A stretch of DNA of 10,240 nt from an uncultured Curvibacter sp. (GTDB taxonomy: Bacteria > Pseudomonadota > Gammaproteobacteria > Burkholderiales > Burkholderiaceae). The notes beneath the pieces were generated by a model. That model saw only the letters and a list, made by a program, of their open reading frames with translations. It was not told where the DNA came from and did no database searches. This document shows positions 7,447 to 10,240 of this stretch, piece after piece. The stretch lies in assembly GCA_946481355.1 (NCBI GenBank), contig CAMLNH010000065.1, positions 1-10,240 on the forward strand, written 5' to 3'. Position numbers and translations under genes: made by a program. The stretch's first letter is position 1. Every line of letters begins with the position of its first letter.

Positions 7447-7839
7447 GGCGCTCCAGCGGTTGCCCCAGCGCGCTTCGTCCAACTGGCGGCGGTCGCGCTT
7501 GGTGGGGCGGCCTTGCTCGATGCTCAGGGCCGGTTCTGCCGCCAGACGCCGCTGCTCAGTCACTGCTTCACGCGCCAGGCGGCTGGCCTCGGTCTCTTCA
7601 TAAAGCTGCTGGGCCACGGGCGCCGGGCCGCGCTGGCCGCTCAGGCCCCGCACCACGACCACGCGCATGACCGGACCCTGACGCACGCTCACGGTGTCGC
7701 CGGGACGCACATCGCGCGCGGGTTTCACCGCTTGCTCGTTGACCAGTACCCGGCCCTTGTTGATCTCGTCCACGGCCAGGCTGCGGGTCTTATAGAAGCG
7801 CGCTGCCCAGAGCCATTTGTCGATGCGCAACGTGTCCAT
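7435..7839 (-). CDS. hslR: Hsp15-like S4-domain RNA-binding protein
   Basis: This is a 134-aa protein, close to the 133 aa of E. coli Hsp15. The S4 RNA-binding fold is at the N-terminus (residues about 4-65): RIDKWLWAARFYKTRSLA, then INKGRVLVNEQAVKPARDVRPGDTVSVR, the highly conserved family core. The C-terminal third is basic and charged (GRPTKRDRRQLDE), as in the family. Hsp15 is known to bind free 50S subunits that carry a nascent chain and peptidyl-tRNA after heat-induced stalling, and helps recycle them; the same cytoplasmic role is expected here. The ATG is at 7837-7839. No good Shine-Dalgarno is seen upstream. It is divergent from the sigma-54 activator gene, with a 51-bp gap, and convergent with the giant glycosyltransferase gene, so it looks like an independent single-gene unit of the core genome. 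Confidence 0.93.
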   Translation of the reverse strand: MDTLRIDKWLWAARFYKTRSLAVDEINKGRVLVNEQAVKPARDVRPGDTVSVRQGPVMRVVVVRGLSGQRGPAPVAQQLYEETEASRLAREAVTEQRRLAAEPALSIEQGRPTKRDRRQLDEARWGNRWSAGLD

Positions 7840-7890
7840 CTCAGGGATAGCGGGGAGGGTGGAACATGCGGGTCACTGTACCATTGCCGC
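7840..7890. promoter_or_regulatory. Divergent 51-bp promoter region
   Basis: This short gap between two divergent starts must hold, or lie within, the promoters of both hslR and the activator gene unless those lie inside the opposing coding region. No clear -35/-10 pair was found. GGT (7871-7873) and ACC (7880-7882) flank a small symmetric stretch, but that is too short to call an operator. Confidence 0.35.
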
Positions 7891-9369
7891 ATGGAAAAAA
7901 AGGACGTCCTGCCGCGTGATGCCCAGAGCATTCTGGAGCTGGCGGCACGCTCCATGTTCGACCTCTTCGCCAATGCCAGCGAAGGCATGCTGCTGGTGGA
8001 CCGCCAGGGCAAGGTGGTCTGGGTCAACGAGCAGTACAAGCGCTTCCTGCCCGCGCTGGGCTACGAGCGCGTGGAAGACTTCGTGGGCCAGCCCGTCTCC
8101 AGCGTGGTGCAGAACACGCAGATGCACCATGTGCTGGAGACCGGCAAGCCCATCCTCATCGATCTGCTGAGCAACCGCGCCGGCACCTTCGGCGTGAGCC
8201 GCATCCCGCTGCGCGACAACTCGGGCGAGGTGATTGGCGCCCTGGGCATCGTGCTCTTCGACCACCCCGAGACCAATCTGCAGCCGCTGATCACCAAGTT
8301 TGCGGCCCTGCAGCGCGAGCTCGACGATGCGCGGCGCGAACTGGCCAGCCAGCGCAGCGGTGACCCGCGTCGTGCCAAGTACAGCTTCGCGAGCTTCGTG
8401 GGCGCCAGCCCCGCCGTGGTCGAGGTCAAGCGCCTGGCGCGGCGCGCGGCGCAGTCGGCCAGCCCGGTGCTGCTGCTGGGGGAGACCGGCACGGGCAAGG
8501 AGCTGCTGGCGCACGCCATCCATGCCGTTTCCGCGCGCGCCAGCGGTCCCTTTGTTACCGTCAACATCGCGGCCGTGCCGGACACTTTGCTCGAAGCCGA
8601 GTTCTTCGGCGTCGCACCAGGGGCCTACACGGGGGCCGACCGCAAGGGGCGCGACGGCAAGCTCAAGCTGGCCGATGGCGGCACGCTCTTTCTCGACGAG
8701 ATCGGCGACATGCCGCCCGGTCTGCAGGCCAAGCTGCTGCGCGCACTGCAGGAAGGCGAGTTCGAACCCCTGGGCTCGAACCGTCTGATGCGTTTCGAGG
8801 CCAAGGTGATTGCCGCCACCTCGCGCGACCTGGGCCAGTTGGTGCGCGAAGGGCGTTTCCGCGAAGACCTCTACTACCGCCTCAATGTGCTGCCTATCCG
8901 CGTGCCGCCGCTGCGCGAGCGCCGCAGCGACATCGCGGCCCTGGTCGAGGCCCTGGGCGAGGACATCGCCCAGCGCAGCGGTCTGCCGCAGCCCGAGGTC
9001 ACGGCCGATGCGCTGGACCTGCTGGCTGCGCAGCGCTGGCGCGGCAATGTGCGCGAGCTGCGCAATGTGCTGGAGCAGGCCAGCCTGCTGGGTGACAGCA
9101 GCCGTATCGATGGTGCGCGCATCGCCCGGGTCTTGCGCGAGACGGGCATCGAGCAGTTGGAGGCGCCCCTGCCCGCCGTGCAGCCGCTGGCGACGGCGGC
9201 CGATCCGCTGCGTCCCCTGGCCGAGCAGGTGGCTGAGCTGGAGCGCACGGCCATTGCCGCCGCCCTCCAGGCCTGTGGTGGCAACAAGGTGGCGGCCGCC
9301 AGGATGCTCGGCATCTCGCGCGCCACGCTCTATGAGCGCCTGACCGAGCGGATAGATTCGAATGTCTAA
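7891..9369 (+). CDS. Sigma-54-dependent PAS-AAA+-Fis transcriptional activator
   Basis: This is a 492-aa bacterial enhancer-binding protein. Residues about 18-125 form a PAS-like sensor (NASEGMLLVDRQGKVVWVNEQY, then VIGALGIVLFD). Residues about 131-153 are a helical, probably coiled-coil linker. The AAA+ domain follows (about 165-400): Walker A GETGTGKE at 197-204, the sigma-54 contact loop GAYTGA at 244-249 (usual form GAFTGA), Walker B LFLDE at 266-270, and the segment REDLYYRLNVLPIRVPPLRER carrying the arginine finger region. The Fis-type helix-turn-helix is at the end (GGNKVAAARMLGISRATLYERL, 463-484). There is no response-regulator receiver domain, so control is probably by a ligand at the PAS domain. 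The ATG at 7891 has no clear ribosome site, but no in-frame ATG or GTG lies just upstream, and upstream reading would run antisense through hslR. The next gene has a sigma-54 promoter, which makes it the likely target. Confidence 0.93.
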   Translation: MEKKDVLPRDAQSILELAARSMFDLFANASEGMLLVDRQGKVVWVNEQYKRFLPALGYERVEDFVGQPVSSVVQNTQMHHVLETGKPILIDLLSNRAGTFGVSRIPLRDNSGEVIGALGIVLFDHPETNLQPLITKFAALQRELDDARRELASQRSGDPRRAKYSFASFVGASPAVVEVKRLARRAAQSASPVLLLGETGTGKELLAHAIHAVSARASGPFVTVNIAAVPDTLLEAEFFGVAPGAYTGADRKGRDGKLKLADGGTLFLDEIGDMPPGLQAKLLRALQEGEFEPLGSNRLMRFEAKVIAATSRDLGQLVREGRFREDLYYRLNVLPIRVPPLRERRSDIAALVEALGEDIAQRSGLPQPEVTADALDLLAAQRWRGNVRELRNVLEQASLLGDSSRIDGARIARVLRETGIEQLEAPLPAVQPLATAADPLRPLAEQVAELERTAIAAALQACGGNKVAAARMLGISRATLYERLTERIDSNV

Positions 9370-9373
9370 TATT

Positions 9374-9427
9374 CAATCATATGTCTTTTATTTAGACGTT
9401 TGATTGTTTTAAATTCAGACAATCAAA
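9374..9427 (+). promoter_or_regulatory. Candidate activator-binding sites (UAS): three CAATCA half-sites
   Basis: CAATCA occurs at 9374-9379, inverted at 9401-9406, and again at 9420-9425. The first two extend to a 13-bp inverted repeat (9374-9386 and 9394-9406, 11 of 13 matching, 7-nt spacer). The last two form a perfect 9-bp inverted repeat (9399-9407 and 9419-9427, 11-nt spacer). Half-site centres are 20 bp apart in both pairs, about two helical turns. The block is strongly AT-rich in GC-rich DNA and lies about 72 to 125 bp before the predicted transcription start, the usual range for enhancer-binding proteins. The first pair, followed by TTTT at 9407-9410, could alternatively be a terminator hairpin for the activator gene. 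Confidence 0.65.
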
Positions 9428-9454
9428 ATGAATGTGCGTCCTGATCTTCAATGA

Positions 9455-9467
9455 AATCAAGGACTTG
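9455..9467 (+). promoter_or_regulatory. Candidate IHF site
   Basis: AATCAAGGACTTG matches the core IHF consensus WATCAANNNNTTR at every defined position. It lies between the candidate activator sites and the -24 element, where IHF commonly bends DNA to bring the activator onto sigma-54 polymerase. It is near -44 to -32, rather close to the promoter, so overlap with the polymerase footprint is possible. Confidence 0.55.
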
Positions 9468-9472
9468 CGGTC

Positions 9473-9488
9473 TGGCACGATCCCTGCA
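9473..9488 (+). promoter_or_regulatory. Sigma-54 (-24/-12) promoter
   Basis: TGGCACG at 9473-9479, four bases, then CTGCA at 9484-9488 fits the consensus TGGCACG-N4-TTGCW with one mismatch. The invariant GG (9474-9475) and GC (9486-9487) have the required spacing. The predicted start of transcription is near 9499, giving a leader of about 26 nt before the ATG at 9525. Confidence 0.88.
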
Positions 9489-9512
9489 AAACCAGAGCAC
9501 AACTATTCTCAC

Positions 9513-9518
9513 GAGGAG
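9513..9518 (+). promoter_or_regulatory. Shine-Dalgarno of the binding-protein gene
   Basis: GAGGAG lies 6 nt before the ATG at 9525. It fixes the start, which also begins a good signal peptide, and falls inside the short leader predicted from the sigma-54 promoter. Confidence 0.85.
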
Positions 9519-9524
9519 ACCGCT

Positions 9525-10240
9525 ATGCAACGTCGTCACTGGATCGTCCGCGCCTGCCTGAGCAGCGCCGCCCTGGCCGCTGTCGCCCTTTCGGGTGCTG
9601 CCCTGGCCCAGAGCAAAGAGATCCGCATCGCCCACATCTACAGCAAGACGGGTCCGCTTGAAGCCTATGGCAAGCAGACGCAGACCGGCTTGATGATGGG
9701 CCTGAACTACGCCACCGGTGGCACCATGACCGTCAACGGCAAGAAGATCGTCGTGATCGAGAAGGACGACCAGGGCAAGCCCGATCTGGGCAAGAGCCTG
9801 CTGGCCGCCGCCTACGGCGATGACAAGGTGGACCTAGCCGTCGGCCCCACGGCTTCGCCCGTGGCCCTGGCCATGCTGCCCGTGGCCGAGGAATACAAGA
9901 AGATCCTGCTGGTCGAGCCGGCCGTGGCCGACTCCATCACCGGCGACAAGTGGAACAAGTACATCTTCCGCACCGGCCGCAACAGCAGCCAGGACGCCAT
10001 CGCCAACGCTGTGGCCCTGGACAAGGAAGGCGTGAGCATCGTCACCATGGCGCAGGACTCGGCCTTCGGCAAGGACGGCGTCAAGGCCTTCAAGGAAGCG
10101 CTCAAGAAGGCCAAGCTCGTGCACGAGGAGTACCTGCCCCCGGCCACGACCGACTTCACCGCCGGCGGCCAGCGCATGATCGACAAGCTCAAGGGCCTGC
10201 CGGGCCGCAAGGTGATCTTCATCATCTGGGCCGGCGGCAA
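9525..10240 (+). CDS. ABC transporter periplasmic binding protein, LivK type (partial, 3' end outside)
   Basis: The gene is cut by the right edge; 238 codons are visible. Residues 1-28 form a Sec signal peptide (MQRRHW start, hydrophobic run, ALA cleavage site before QS), so the mature protein is periplasmic. The mature start KEIRIAHIYSKTGPLEAYGKQ is the first strand and ligand loop of the type I periplasmic binding fold (Peripla_BP_6, branched-chain amino acid family). It is followed by VDLAVGPTASPVALAMLPVAEEYKKILLVEP and the hinge-side YIFRTGRNSSQDA. Members bind amino acids, amides, urea or aromatic acids and hand them to LivHMGF-type permeases, which would be expected just downstream. Expression from a sigma-54 promoter beside a dedicated PAS activator suggests inducible uptake of a specific carbon or nitrogen source rather than housekeeping leucine uptake; the ligand cannot be named. 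Codons are strongly biased to GC third positions, consistent with good expression when induced. Confidence 0.92.
   Translation, partial: MQRRHWIVRACLSSAALAAVALSGAALAQSKEIRIAHIYSKTGPLEAYGKQTQTGLMMGLNYATGGTMTVNGKKIVVIEKDDQGKPDLGKSLLAAAYGDDKVDLAVGPTASPVALAMLPVAEEYKKILLVEPAVADSITGDKWNKYIFRTGRNSSQDAIANAVALDKEGVSIVTMAQDSAFGKDGVKAFKEALKKAKLVHEEYLPPATTDFTAGGQRMIDKLKGLPGRKVIFIIWAGG

Noticed and set aside
7027..7890. In-frame 5' extension of the sigma-54 activator gene
   Set aside because: The extension would overlap the end of the giant glycosyltransferase gene and all of hslR in antisense, and its translation has no domain. The activator starts naturally at ATG 7891 before the PAS domain.
9812..10240. 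- strand open frame opposite the binding-protein gene
   Set aside because: The + strand encodes a clear periplasmic binding fold with signal peptide, promoter and ribosome site; the - frame is a shadow.
1..10240. tRNA, rRNA, CRISPR array, insertion sequence or attachment site
   Set aside because: No cloverleaf-like, repeat-spacer or transposase signal was noticed on either strand, and almost all bases are accounted for by protein genes.

Overview
The window is GC-rich, tightly packed bacterial DNA. Gene content and codon style (strong GC at third positions, Hsp15-like S4 protein, PAS/sigma-54 regulator, LivK-type binding protein) suggest a betaproteobacterium, probably Burkholderiales and perhaps Comamonadaceae. 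That placement is an inference from protein style, not from a marker gene.

Region 1 (1-7430, all + strand) looks like one transcription unit whose 5' end lies outside the window. It holds the 3' part of an outer-membrane beta-barrel gene, a secreted FecR-domain protein with a Pro/Ser/Gln-rich tail, a stand-alone GT4-type glycosyltransferase, and a very large (1484 aa) fusion. The fusion reads TPR array, GT41 (O-GlcNAc transferase/SPINDLY-like), shrunken GT2-like module, GT4. Gaps between genes are 5 to 45 bp and no terminator was found between them. The set suggests a system that glycosylates a protein in the cytoplasm and exports or displays it on the surface. The acceptor protein is not visible and may lie upstream. 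This is the most unusual part of the window.

Region 2 (7435-7839, - strand) is an hslR-like (Hsp15) ribosome-associated S4-domain gene. It converges on the giant glycosyltransferase gene with only 4 bp between the two stop codons.

Region 3 (7891-10240, + strand) is a regulator-target pair. A PAS-AAA+-Fis enhancer-binding protein for sigma-54 (492 aa) is followed by a 155-bp AT-rich intergenic region and the start of a branched-chain-amino-acid-type ABC transporter binding protein, cut by the window end. The intergenic region has three spaced CAATCA half-sites forming inverted repeats (probable activator sites), a full match to the IHF consensus, a near-perfect -24/-12 promoter (TGGCACG, N4, CTGCA) and a strong Shine-Dalgarno sequence. 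The simplest reading is that the regulator senses a small molecule through its PAS domain and switches on the uptake operon with sigma-54 RNA polymerase. The substrate cannot be told from this sequence.

No tRNA, rRNA, CRISPR array, insertion sequence or attachment site was seen.
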